Shown here in pieces: positions 17,565 to 28,218 of a stretch of 64,000 bases of DNA. The notes beneath the pieces are model-generated. The model searched no databases and was not told where the DNA came from. It saw nothing but the letters and a program-made list of their open reading frames with translations. This DNA comes from Lactococcus allomyrinae. Its GTDB lineage: Bacteria; Bacillota; Bacilli; Lactobacillales; Streptococcaceae. The position numbers and the translations under genes are program-made. The stretch lies in contig NZ_CP032627.1 in NCBI RefSeq assembly GCF_003627095.1, positions 1,302,001 through 1,366,000 of the forward strand, written 5' to 3'. Position 1 is the first letter of the stretch, and each line of letters starts with the position of its first letter.

Positions 17565-17946
17565 ATACTGTTTAACTTTTAAACATTCCGCCTAGAAGTT
17601 ACTTTGCTGCACCTACGCTGTCGATACACCACGTGTATCCATTCGATTCGCTCTACTTTCGCTTTGCTACGCTGTCGATTTCACTAAGCCACTAAAGTGG
17701 CAAGTTCAAATCGCAATTTGCTAAAGCAGCAACAGCAAAAGGCAAAGCACTTAGCTGCAAGCGCAGCTTTTACGTTACACGCAAACCATTTCTTGCGCTT
17801 ACCATTTCGCCTTGCCAGCTCTGCTGGCTTAGAGCGAATGGATAGCGTAACATAGTGAAGATGACGTACTGGATAAGAAAAGCAGAGCTTTCCTCAATCG
17901 TCGTAAACTAAATACACTGCATAGATTTAGAAGTGAACTAATATCA
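17565..17946. repeat. MITE-like mosaic intergenic element (element A)
   Basis: Ends are imperfect inverted repeats: ATACTGTTTAACTTTTAAAC on the left, and the reverse complement of the right end reads ATTAGTTCACTTCTAAAT. Inside are dyads and words shared with other elements, including AGAGCGAATGGATA (also at 20831) and its complement, and TTACACGCAAACC. No reading frame. Similar elements lie at 30423-30570, 31918-32087 and 55559-55875. Confidence 0.7.
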
Positions 17947-17975
17947 GCTTAACCAAACCGAACTGGCAGAAAATC

Positions 17976-19529
17976 TCAGCCACTGACAGACATTTTTTCA
18001 GTCAAAACCTTTCTAAGCTGTTCACGCGCAACAACTTCATCTTCACGATTAATCAAAAAAGTCAAATAATCTCCAGCTTGCAATTCCGTTTTCCCCCTTG
18101 GAATCAAATCCTTACCTGACCGATGAATAGAAACAAGTAAAACACCATCGGGCAGAGCCAATTGTTCCAGCCTCTTATGGTCAGCTTGCGCATCAAATTG
18201 CACTATTGTTTCAAACATCATCTGACCTTCTGAAACCTCATCATCACCTTTTTGCGCACTCAACATCCGCTCCAAAAGTGAATCATAAATCGGCTCTGAC
18301 CCTAATAAATCAGCAACTACATAAGCTACCGAAGAAACCAACGCTAAAGGAAGCAAATGGTCAAAAGAACCCGTCATTTCAACCAATAACAGAATTCCCG
18401 TCATCGGCGCACGCACAATTGCCGTAAAAGTCCCCGCCATCGAAAGAATCACAAAATTTGCAAACAAAGCACTCGGCAAATGAAAAGCTGCTAAAACCAC
18501 CGTCGCATACACAGCGCCCAAACTAGCACCCAACACCAAAAGCGGAAAGAAAATTCCTCCTGGAACTCCAGAAGCATAAGAAATCATTGAGATAAAATAC
18601 TTGGCAATCAAAATCAAGCAGAGGAAACCAAGCCCCATCCCAAAACTAAAAGAATCCATCAAAACATGACCGCTACCAATAACGATTGGGAAAATCAGCG
18701 CCATCAATCCGACACTTAAAAAACTAATCAAAACTCGAACAAAAGGCAAACGAACCTTATTCATCAACTTCTGACTAGAAAGTAAAGTCCAATTATAAAA
18801 AGCGCCAAAAAAACCTAAAATTACCCCTAATATTAATAATAACCAATAATCAGAAAGTGCAATAGAACCAGAGATTTGAAAATGAAAAACTGCTCCTTCA
18901 CCAAAAATAATTCTCGAAACAACATCCGCTACCATCGCAGAAGTCATACAAGTCAACAAAATTAAAGGTGAAAAATATTTAAAAACTTCTTCTAAAGTAA
19001 ACATTACGCCTGATAAAGGGGCATTAAAAGCTGCAGATAAACCAGCAGAGGCACCTGATGCAATCAGAATACGCTTATGTCGTTCTGTTTGCGCCAAACG
19101 ACCAGACACCATTTGTCCCATAGCAGCTCCCAACTGAATTGAAGGTCCCTCACGTCCTAACGATAACCCAGCAAACATTGCTAACGTGCCTGCGATAAAT
19201 TTAGAAAAAGCAGTCGTAAACCAGTTGACTCTAAAATAACCTTGCAATTGTCCCTTGACCTGTGGAATACCAGAACCAGAACTCATAGGAAACCATTTCA
19301 TAAACAAACTCACAATACCAGCAATAATGATTAAAGAAATCATGAGAAAAGGAATGAACATTAAATGTAAAGACACGAAATGATAAATTTCGCGCCCCAA
19401 CGTTTCCGCCTTCTCCAATGCCAAGCGGTACAAACTTGCCAAAAAACCTGCCACTAATCCAACAAGTGCGCTCAAAAAAAGAAGATATAAATTTTTATTG
19501 GGTGATTTTTCTATATCTTTAAGTTTCAT
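17976..19529 (-). CDS. ClC-family chloride channel/antiporter with C-terminal TrkA-C domain
   Basis: Membrane anion transporter of about 517 aa, probably a Cl-/H+ antiporter. ClC signatures are present: GSGIPQ, GREGPSIQLGA (gating Glu) and GVPGGIFFPLLVLGA. About ten or more hydrophobic segments fill 20-420. A TrkA-C-like regulatory domain (about 435-510) ends the protein. The ATG at 19529 is preferred; a GTG at 19532 is also possible. The gene starts within a few bases of the menG stop, so the two are probably cotranscribed. Confidence 0.92.
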   Translation of the reverse strand: MKLKDIEKSPNKNLYLLFLSALVGLVAGFLASLYRLALEKAETLGREIYHFVSLHLMFIPFLMISLIIIAGIVSLFMKWFPMSSGSGIPQVKGQLQGYFRVNWFTTAFSKFIAGTLAMFAGLSLGREGPSIQLGAAMGQMVSGRLAQTERHKRILIASGASAGLSAAFNAPLSGVMFTLEEVFKYFSPLILLTCMTSAMVADVVSRIIFGEGAVFHFQISGSIALSDYWLLLILGVILGFFGAFYNWTLLSSQKLMNKVRLPFVRVLISFLSVGLMALIFPIVIGSGHVLMDSFSFGMGLGFLCLILIAKYFISMISYASGVPGGIFFPLLVLGASLGAVYATVVLAAFHLPSALFANFVILSMAGTFTAIVRAPMTGILLLVEMTGSFDHLLPLALVSSVAYVVADLLGSEPIYDSLLERMLSAQKGDDEVSEGQMMFETIVQFDAQADHKRLEQLALPDGVLLVSIHRSGKDLIPRGKTELQAGDYLTFLINREDEVVAREQLRKVLTEKMSVSG

Positions 19530-19531
19530 CA

Positions 19532-20269
19532 CTACTTACCAATACGAATATTCGACTTAGGCTTCAATGATTTTTTAGCAAAATGAGTTGCAACAGCACC
19601 TCCACCATGCATTTTGTACTCGACTGCCGAAAAACCAGCTTGTTCAAATAAATCTTTCAAAACTTTTGCATTCGGGAAATCTTTAGCTGACTTTTGTAGC
19701 CAACGGTATTCTTCATAAGATTTAGCAAATAATTTCCCAAAAAGGGGCATGATATTTTCAAAATATAACTCAAAAGCTTGCTTGTAAACAGGTAATGTAG
19801 GGTGAGAAGTCTCAATACAAACTGCCCTGCCTCCTGGCTTTAAAACACGATATATCTCAGATAGCACAGTAAGGTAGTTGGGTGTATTTCTAAGCCCGTA
19901 GCCAATCGTAACCACATCAAATTGCTGATTAGCAAAAGGTAACTCCATTGCATTTCCTTGAATTAACTCAATGTTTTTATCTCCTCGCTTAGCAACTTTT
20001 GCTTGAGCAATGGCTAACATATTTTCCGAAAAATCTAAACCAGTCGCTTGCCCACTCTCCCCTACAGCCTCCGCCAAATCAAGTAGCCAATCTCCAGTTC
20101 CACAGCACAAATCAAGCACTTTTTGTCCTGTTAAATTTCCCATTTTTTTCATTGTTTGCGCTCGCCATAAATCATGTTGTTTAAAGCTAATAATTGAGTT
20201 CATCTTATCGTAGTCTTCTGAGATTGTATTAAAAATCTCATGCACACGTTCTTCATTTACTTCTGTCAT
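19532..20269 (-). CDS. menG: Demethylmenaquinone methyltransferase (UbiE/MenG)
   Basis: SAM-dependent C-methyltransferase for the last step of menaquinone synthesis, 245 aa. UbiE signatures are clear: YDKMNSIISFKQHDLWR, the SAM site VLDLCCGTGDWLLDLA, and GYGLRNTPN. It fits lactococci, which make menaquinone and can respire with haem. On the minus strand TATAAT (20281-20276) ends six bases before the ATG and no Shine-Dalgarno fits, so the mRNA may be leaderless. Confidence 0.93.
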   Translation of the reverse strand: MTEVNEERVHEIFNTISEDYDKMNSIISFKQHDLWRAQTMKKMGNLTGQKVLDLCCGTGDWLLDLAEAVGESGQATGLDFSENMLAIAQAKVAKRGDKNIELIQGNAMELPFANQQFDVVTIGYGLRNTPNYLTVLSEIYRVLKPGGRAVCIETSHPTLPVYKQAFELYFENIMPLFGKLFAKSYEEYRWLQKSAKDFPNAKVLKDLFEQAGFSAVEYKMHGGGAVATHFAKKSLKPKSNIRIGK

Positions 20270-20299
20270 ATTTTTATTATATCACACCCCGCAACCACA

Positions 20300-21005
20300 T
20301 ATTTACATTGAACTATTTTATACTGGCAAGGCTCCCAACATTCTTATCTCTTTATCTATATTAATACAGTAACATCACCAGATACATTTTCTAATAAAAA
20401 AACCCTATACAAATAGGGCAATTTAAAGTTTGACACTACTAAAGTAGAGTAATCCAACTCTGATGTAGAAGTCCACAAAAAAGTCAGATACTGCTTAATT
20501 TTATTATTAATGCAAATGTTTTACTTTATTTCATGACTATAGCTAATCCGTTGTTTTACAACTTCATGGAGTAAAAGTGGTCCATGACATGCACGCTATG
20601 TGCCATTCTACATATGAACCCATGATATAGAATCATATCGGATCTTAACTCAACAAGTGCGTGTTATCTCCGCTTCACTGCGCTGTCGATTCTCGGGCAC
20701 GAAAGTGCTCAACTCACTAAAGCGATAAGGCGAAATGTAAAGCTCTATTTTTCGTTCTACTGCCCTAGGGTCTTCGCGCTTTAGCGATTTGAACTTCCGA
20801 CTTTAGTCGACAACGTAGCAAAGCGGAGATAGAGCGAATGGATAACGTAGCGAAGCGGAGGTGTGACCTCATATTTTTGGTGTGAGGTTGTACCCTAACA
20901 TTGATGGAAAACGAACTCCCCCATAATGAAGTGATCACTTCATTGTGAAACTAGCTATATCAAATTATGCGATATGTAAGTCATAAGCATTTAATTATTA
21001 ATATT
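20300..21005. repeat. Gene-free region with mosaic repeats, orphan terminator and 20-bp palindrome
   Basis: No coding gene is seen over about 700 bp. Segment 20643-20870 is related to element A (shared AGAGCGAATGGATA, CACTAAAG, TAGCG...GAAGCGGA words). A minus-strand terminator with no obvious gene lies at 20398-20420. A perfect 20-bp palindrome with half-site AATGAAGTGA lies at 20925-20944 and looks like a dimeric repressor operator. Confidence 0.6.
20398..20420 (-). terminator. Orphan minus-strand terminator
   Basis: Minus-strand hairpin CCCTAT-TTGT-ATAGGG followed by seven T. The nearest upstream minus-strand gene ends about 640 bp away at 21060, so this may end an unseen small RNA or a long 3' extension. 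Confidence 0.6.
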
Positions 21006-21059
21006 TATAGTCTTTTCACTTGATAACCAACTGAAAAGACACTTGCAATCTTTCAATAC

Positions 21060-21644
21060 TTAGTTGTAAACCACCCAGCTACCAGCAGGAAGTTTACTTG
21101 CCATAGCAATCTGTTCGCTCAACGGCATACCAGAATATTCACCATGACCTAGCAATTGAAAAACGCCATAAGCACCTGAACTCGTATTAACACTATCAGC
21201 TAACCCGTTTGATTCACGAGAGATGATATAAGCCCACTCATTAGCAGAATAACTAGCCGTATTTGCTGTATTAGCTACCATATAATTTGCGAGCGCTTGG
21301 ATGTTAACTTGTCCAGAATTTTGGCTCATATTGAGTCCATCAGAAACACTTTGTGCTGATGTAACTTTAGTAGGTTGTCCTTCAACGGTCTTAGTAGATA
21401 CAGGAGTTTGCTTTACTTTTCCTAGTAAGATATCATTAACTTCTGCTTGGATAACTTTAGCATCAAAACCTTTGTTTGTTAGTTTTGTAATGCGTTCACC
21501 ACCGTCACCATAGTTTCCATTAATCACCTCCAGCGCAATGTCATGTGTTGATGGAGCAGGAGTATCTGCATGAGCGATACCACTACCGATAAACATTAAC
21601 GATGCAACTAATCCAGTTGAAATAGCAACTTTACTTAACTTCAT
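21060..21644 (-). CDS. Secreted Apf-like / lytic-transglycosylase-like protein
   Basis: A 194-aa exported protein. The signal peptide is MKLSKVAISTGLVASLMFIG to the AHA-D site near residue 26. The middle region is of low complexity. The C-terminal domain of about 60 aa is WAYIISRESNGLADSVN...GAYGVFQLLGHG, the transglycosylase-like domain of Apf and related cell-wall proteins, with ESNG holding the probable catalytic Glu. No LysM domain is visible, so wall binding is unexplained. The 5' region is long and structured. An inverted repeat follows the stop at 21008-21038. Confidence 0.8.
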   Translation of the reverse strand: MKLSKVAISTGLVASLMFIGSGIAHADTPAPSTHDIALEVINGNYGDGGERITKLTNKGFDAKVIQAEVNDILLGKVKQTPVSTKTVEGQPTKVTSAQSVSDGLNMSQNSGQVNIQALANYMVANTANTASYSANEWAYIISRESNGLADSVNTSSGAYGVFQLLGHGEYSGMPLSEQIAMASKLPAGSWVVYN

Positions 21645-21985
21645 TTAGACCTTTCGATTTCGCCACTAAGAATATTCCATAGGAGTACAATCCAGTATAT
21701 ACCCTATCCTCATGGTTACTTCCCATACACATCATAAAGTCTTGAACGCTTGTGTAGGATTACCGTAAGCAGTTTAACGTCATTGCACGCTATGGACGTT
21801 ACACCTTTAAAATACTCAGCCCTTCTTTAAGTTTAAAGGTCTATTAGTGTATTCTAAATAATAAAAAATGCCGTAACATTTATGAGTAGTCAATTCTACT
21901 CTCCCTTCCTTAAGTAAAACTTAAATAAATTAAGGAATTATTTTTTATTTTAATGTAAAACGATTACATTTATATTGCTTTTGCA
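21645..21985. promoter_or_regulatory. Long structured region upstream of the Apf-like gene
   Basis: No gene. Read on the minus strand toward the ATG at 21644, it holds a stem ACCTTTAAA/TTTAAAGGT (about 21800-21840), a stem AACGTC/GACGTT (about 21775-21799) and further short dyads. A palindrome with arms AATGTAA/TTACATT around AACGA lies at 21952-21970. It resembles a LacI-type or cre site with one extra base. It does not match a riboswitch class I know. Confidence 0.4.
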
Positions 21986-21986
21986 A

Positions 21987-22022
21987 TAAAAAAATAGGCA
22001 AAGTCGTAAAACTTTGCCTACC
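21987..22022 (-). terminator. Terminator of the phospho-beta-glucosidase gene
   Basis: Minus-strand hairpin TAGGCAAAGT-TTTACG-ACTTTGCCTA followed by a T run. Confidence 0.88.
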
Positions 22023-22103
22023 AAAAAATCTTTTTAAAACCACTTTGGCTCCTTATTTAAAGCGTCTTGTCTCTATACTTCATAGCAAAATGAAATATCA
22101 GCT

Positions 22104-23567
<1,464 letters not shown>

Positions 23568-23740
23568 TTATTCTAACATTTTTCAAAATGATTTAATAGC
23601 GTTTTCATTTTTATTTTTAATATTTTTTGATTTATTTTAATCTCAGTAAAGTTATTTCTATTACTGTTTTTCTAGCTTTGTCATATCATTTTTAGAATAT
23701 CCAAAAAAGAAAGCTCAATTTTAGAGCAATCTTTTTTAGA

Positions 23741-25660
23741 TTATGAAGCAGTTTCTATGATTTTTTCATTATTATCTGTATAGACCTTAATTTCCGAATA
23801 GTCTGGAGTATTCGTTAAGATGACAGGTGTCTCTGTAACATATCCTGCCGCTTCTATAGCTTCTTTATCAAATTTTATTAATAAATCTCCTTTACTGAAA
23901 CGGTCACCAGTTTTTACAAATTTTTCATAATGTTGACCTTGTAATTCAACGGTGTTCATCCCAATATGAACAAGAAGTTCAGCACCTCTATCAGAACGTA
24001 GTCCAATAGCGTGACCTGTTGGAAAAATCGTTATGACCTCTCCATCAAATGGAGCCACGACTTTTCCTTCTTTGGGTAAAACAATGACCCCTTGTCCCAT
24101 TGCACCGCTAGAGAAAACCTCATCACTTGCCTCATGAAGTGCGCGAACTTCTCCTGTAAGAGGAGAATGGAAACTTTCGCTCCCTATAGTATTAGTGGCA
24201 AAAGTTGTTGAAAAAGGTGTCGGCTTCGGTGCTTTTACTTTATCATCACTTGTAACTTCTGCTGGTTCTTTATAAAACAAATAAGTGAGTCCAAAACTAA
24301 CAAGCATTGATACTGCTAAACCGAGTAAGGCATTATAGAGCAAAACCATATTTCCTGTTGGTGATACAAAAGCTGGAAGGCCAAATACTCCTAAACCACC
24401 CATTGTATAAAAGCCTGAATTTGCCATACCAAGTATTGCTCCTCCTGCTGCTCCACCAATCATCGAGTAGAGAAAAGCTCTCTTGCGTTTAAGCGTTAAT
24501 CCGTAGATCGCTGGCTCTGTCACACCTGCTAATCCTGAAATCATCGCTGGAATTCCTAACGTACGCAATCCCTTGTCTTGTTTTCTAAATTTCAACCAAA
24601 GGGCAAGAACAACGGCAACCTGTGCAAATGAAGCTCCAAAAGTTCCGGCGAGCATTTGTGTGAAACCATCTGCACCAACTTGGACAATTGCAACAGAAAC
24701 CAATGCCCAGTGAAGGCCAAAGATGACCAAAACTTGCCACAGAAGTCCAATCAAGGCCATAAAGATAATAGGATTAAAACCAAGAAGATTTTGGAAGCCT
24801 GTACTCAAAAGGTCCGTTGCAATGTTAAGTGTTGGACCAACGACAAGAAGAGCAAGCGGAGCAGCAACAAGCAACGTAAAGAACGGAACAAAGAAAGTTT
24901 GAAGTAATTCTGGAATCATTTTCTTTGCTTGTTTTTGGATAATACTTGCCAGCCACACTGTGAAAATAATTGGAACAACTGTACCGCTATAATTTTGTGC
25001 AATAACAGGTAATCCTAGGAAAGTTGTGAAATACTGACTTTCGATAATCGTTCCTGAAAATAACGTACCTATCGGCTGTGTTTCACCAAATGCTGAAAGC
25101 TGAATGGCTGGATACATAAGGATTGCTCCCAATACAAGTCCGACAAATTCGTTAAGTTTAAATTTGCGTGCAGCTGTAATACCTACGATAATCGGAAGAA
25201 ATGTAAAGATAGCATCTCCGACTGCATTTAACAGCAAATAGGTGCCATCAGTAGCTGTCAAAACATTGAAAGCGACTAGAAGTGCGAGAAGCCCTTTAAT
25301 CATCCCTCCTGCCGCGAGTGCGCCTAAAAATGGTTGAAATGAACCTGAGATAATATCAATGACTCGATTGAAAACAGACATCTTTTCTACTTCCCCACCT
25401 TCTGATGGATTTTGACCTGTTGAAGCGACAACTTCGTCAAAAACTTGTGACACATGATTACCAATGACAACTTGATATTGTCCACCAGCTTTCATCACAG
25501 CGACAACTCCATCCATGTTTTCAAGCGCTACTGTGTCAGCTTGAGCTTCATCTTTTAAGCTAAATCTCAAACGTGTAATACAGTGAACAACTGAATTCAC
25601 ATTTTCTTTTCCCCCAATATTTTTAACAATTTGCTGGGCAAGTGATTCGTATTTTCCCAT
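23741..25660 (-). CDS. Beta-glucoside PTS transporter EIIBCA
   Basis: Membrane permease that imports and phosphorylates beta-glucosides, 639 aa. Domain order is IIB (phospho-Cys in VVHCITRLRFSL, near residue 27), IIC with about ten helices (110-460) and the conserved GITEPAIYG-type loop (here AGVTEPAIYG), and IIA at the C-terminus with the phospho-His in LVHIGMNTVELQG. GGAGGA precedes the ATG. A cre-like site lies upstream. No BglG/LicT antiterminator gene or obvious RAT site is seen, unlike many bgl operons. Confidence 0.93.
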   Translation of the reverse strand: MGKYESLAQQIVKNIGGKENVNSVVHCITRLRFSLKDEAQADTVALENMDGVVAVMKAGGQYQVVIGNHVSQVFDEVVASTGQNPSEGGEVEKMSVFNRVIDIISGSFQPFLGALAAGGMIKGLLALLVAFNVLTATDGTYLLLNAVGDAIFTFLPIIVGITAARKFKLNEFVGLVLGAILMYPAIQLSAFGETQPIGTLFSGTIIESQYFTTFLGLPVIAQNYSGTVVPIIFTVWLASIIQKQAKKMIPELLQTFFVPFFTLLVAAPLALLVVGPTLNIATDLLSTGFQNLLGFNPIIFMALIGLLWQVLVIFGLHWALVSVAIVQVGADGFTQMLAGTFGASFAQVAVVLALWLKFRKQDKGLRTLGIPAMISGLAGVTEPAIYGLTLKRKRAFLYSMIGGAAGGAILGMANSGFYTMGGLGVFGLPAFVSPTGNMVLLYNALLGLAVSMLVSFGLTYLFYKEPAEVTSDDKVKAPKPTPFSTTFATNTIGSESFHSPLTGEVRALHEASDEVFSSGAMGQGVIVLPKEGKVVAPFDGEVITIFPTGHAIGLRSDRGAELLVHIGMNTVELQGQHYEKFVKTGDRFSKGDLLIKFDKEAIEAAGYVTETPVILTNTPDYSEIKVYTDNNEKIIETAS

Positions 25661-25712
25661 TTTCTCCTCCTTGAGATGATATTTTTGAAATTCCTTAACA
25701 TATTATTTCATA

Positions 25713-25726
25713 TGTTTACGCTTTCT
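25713..25726 (-). promoter_or_regulatory. cre-like site upstream of the beta-glucoside PTS
   Basis: Minus strand AGAAAGCGTAAACA fits TGWAANCGNTNWCA at 12 of 14 positions, counting from its first base as a mismatch. This suggests CcpA repression; not proven. Confidence 0.5.
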
Positions 25727-25751
25727 TGGATATTTTTCTATTTAATTATAA

Positions 25752-25797
25752 TTCATTTATTTCTCATTTCATAATAATATAATGAGAAATAAATGAA
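25752..25797. repeat. 17-bp perfect inverted repeat upstream of the bgl PTS
   Basis: Arms TTCATTTATTTCTCATT (25752-25768) and its exact complement (25781-25797), with a 12-nt AT loop. It has no GC-rich stem and no T tract, so it is more like an operator than a terminator. Confidence 0.8.
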
Positions 25798-25798
25798 A

Positions 25799-25834
25799 AA
25801 AGACAACTCTTATTTAGAAGAGTTGTCTTTTGGG
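25799..25834 (-). terminator. yidD terminator
   Basis: Arms AGACAACTCT/AGAGTTGTCT with A and T runs. It overlaps the last codons of yidD. Confidence 0.8.
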
Positions 25835-26076
25835 GGTTCTTCCCAATTTCGTCGTAGACTAAAATGGTCTGGAACTAAGTCATACCCAGGAGTGCATAAT
25901 GGATGGCAACGTAGAATACGCGCGGTTCCCATTGCTATACCTTTTGTAGCACCGTGTTTTTCTATCGCCTGAATCATATAGTTGGAGCAGGTAGGATAAT
26001 AGCGGCAAGCTGGAGGGAGAGCCGGAGAAATCCAACGCTGATAACCATGCACCGCCTTCACTAATACTTTTTTCAT
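25810..26076 (-). CDS. yidD: Membrane protein insertion efficiency factor
   Basis: Small amphipathic membrane-associated protein, 88 aa, that helps YidC-dependent insertion. The Cys-rich signature is clear: [25 protein letters not shown] followed by [20 protein letters not shown]. It stands alone here between the bgl PTS and dxs rather than next to yidC. The start ATG has only a weak purine tract. Confidence 0.93.
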   Translation of the reverse strand: MKKVLVKAVHGYQRWISPALPPACRYYPTCSNYMIQAIEKHGATKGIAMGTARILRCHPLCTPGYDLVPDHFSLRRNWEEPPKDNSSK

Positions 26077-26294
26077 ATTTCTTTCATTGGGGATGTTTCA
26101 TATTTCTATATTTTGTCCCTTATTTACCAATCTTTATCCAACAGTTCACTGAAATACAAATCATAGATGCCTTGCTTATTTCTGTGAGTTTGGACACTAC
26201 TGACGAAAAATTGAACAATGAAGTCACCTTATTCTGTCAATGTCTGAGTAGCTTCCCCTTTTGTCAATGTACTGACAGCTTTGTTTGTCAATGT

Positions 26295-28036
26295 CTATTT
26301 TAGAAGTTGAAGGATGTCGGCAATCATTAACTCTGGTGTGAGGTGATAACGTTCATATAATTCTGATGAGGGTACGGAATCATTAAATTCACGTTTTGCA
26401 CCGAAATTCAAAACTTTTACATCATATTTCCCAAGGAATGACGCTACTTTTTGACCGAAACCTCCATCTAAAATTCCATCTTCGATAGTGACAATAACTT
26501 CATGATTTTCTGTCAGTGCTGACAAAAATGTTTGGTCTAAATCATTGACAAAAAGTGGATTGACAAGTGTTGCCTCAATTCCCGATTTGGAGAGTTCTGA
26601 AACGATTTTTTCTCCATGAGAGTATAAGCCACCAAGCGCCAAAATTGCTACTTTTTCGCCGACTTTTTCCATCTGATAAGATGGTTCTGAATAATCTGTC
26701 AGTACTGACAAACGTGACTCCACACCATGTTCCGGCATTTGAATCACAACTGGCTCTTCATGCTGTGCAAGTGCCCAGTCAAGCATAGACAGTAATTCTT
26801 CCTCTGAAGTTGGCGCGAGATATTTAAGATTTGGAATATTAGAAATCCATGTCATTGCTGATGAACCTTGGTGTGTCTTGTCAGACCCAGAAATTACACC
26901 ACCTTTGACAATGATAATTGCTGGTTCTTCATTAATTGCGACATCATGCCAAAGTTGGTCATAAGCACGTTGTAAAAATGTTGAGTTATGGAAAATAATT
27001 GGGCGCGCGCCATAAGCCGCCATTGCTCCACCAAAAGTAATCGTGAACTGTTCAGCAATTCCTGCATCAATATAGCGCTCAGGGTATTTGCTAGCAAATT
27101 GTTTCAGACCAAAAATTCCCGGAATTGCGGCATTAATCGCAACAAGTGGTAGACCTTCTGCCATTTTTTTATCCAGATAATCAAGCATGACACTTGTGTA
27201 AGATTTTGCAGATGATGCTGTTTTTAAAGCACCAGTTTCTAAATCAAACGCGCCACGCCAATGAAAATTTTCTTTATTCTCAATTGCTGGTGCATAACCA
27301 TGTCCTTTTTCGGTGTGAATATGCAAAACAATGGGATGATCAATGTCTTTCACTTCTTCAAAAAGATGAATTAACGCTTCAATATCATTTCCTTCTTCAA
27401 GATATTTATAATCTAAACCGAAGGTTTTAAAGAAATTATTTGCTGCAGTTCCCTTTGTTTCACGTAGCTCAGCGAGATTACGGTATAAACCACCATGATT
27501 TTCAGCAATTGACATTTGATTATCATTAAAAATAATAATAAGATTACTATCAAAACCCCCTGCGTTATTTAATGCTTCCATAGCAAGTCCGCCAGAAATT
27601 GAACCATCTCCAATCACTGCAATAATATTTTCTTTGTTCTCTTTCAAATCGCGTGCTTTAGCAAATCCTAAAGCATTTGCTACAGAAGTTGAAGTATGAC
27701 CTACAGTGAAAAAATCGTGCTCAGACTCATGTTGACTAGTGTAGGGTGTAATATCATGAAAGTGTCCATCAGTAAAACCAACCTTGCGTCCTGTCAAAAT
27801 TTTATGGGGATAAGTTTGATGAGAAACATCCCAGATAAACTTATCAACAGGTGAATTAAAAACTTTGTGTAGAGCAATTGTTAACTCTGTTACTCCGAGA
27901 TTAGGACCAACGTGCCCCCGACATTTGAAACTTTATGAAGCACAGCAGCACGTACTTCAGTGGCTAATTCATTAAGCTCTGAAATTGTCAAATTTTTCAC
28001 ATCCGCAGGTGTATTTACTTTATTTAAAATTGACAT
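26295..28036 (-). pseudogene. dxs: 1-deoxy-D-xylulose-5-phosphate synthase, frameshifted
   Basis: TPP-dependent enzyme that makes DXP from pyruvate and glyceraldehyde-3-P. From the ATG at 28036 the N-terminal frame reads MSILNKVNTPADVKNL to SNVGG and then meets a stop. The downstream frame (26295-27797 and upstream) continues with HVGPNLGVTELTIALHK and later GHTSTSVANALG and GDGSISGGLAMEALN (TPP site). One base is missing in a run of five G (plus-strand C at 27915-27919). Restoring it gives about 580 aa, the short DXS length. Both parts are otherwise well conserved, so the shift is recent, phase-variable or a sequencing error. Two inverted TGTCAG pairs lie inside the gene. Confidence 0.88.
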
Positions 28037-28218
28037 CTTTTCTCTTTTCTAATTATTTAAGTGGGATATCCGATATGCAAACTTGATGTCATCACATACT
28101 TTGCACTGATTTTACAATAAATGAGTGATGATAAGTTGTAGAATCAGATTTTGCTTTGAATGTAGAAATATCACTTTGTATCATAAAGCATACAAACATT
28201 CAAGCGTTAAACCTTATT

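Noticed and set aside
21645-21850. Cyclic-di-AMP (ydaO) riboswitch before the Apf-like gene
   Set aside because: The conserved ydaO core elements could not be located on the minus strand.
25661-25810. BglG/LicT ribonucleic antiterminator site before the beta-glucoside PTS
   Set aside because: No match to the conserved RAT sequence and no overlapping terminator were found.
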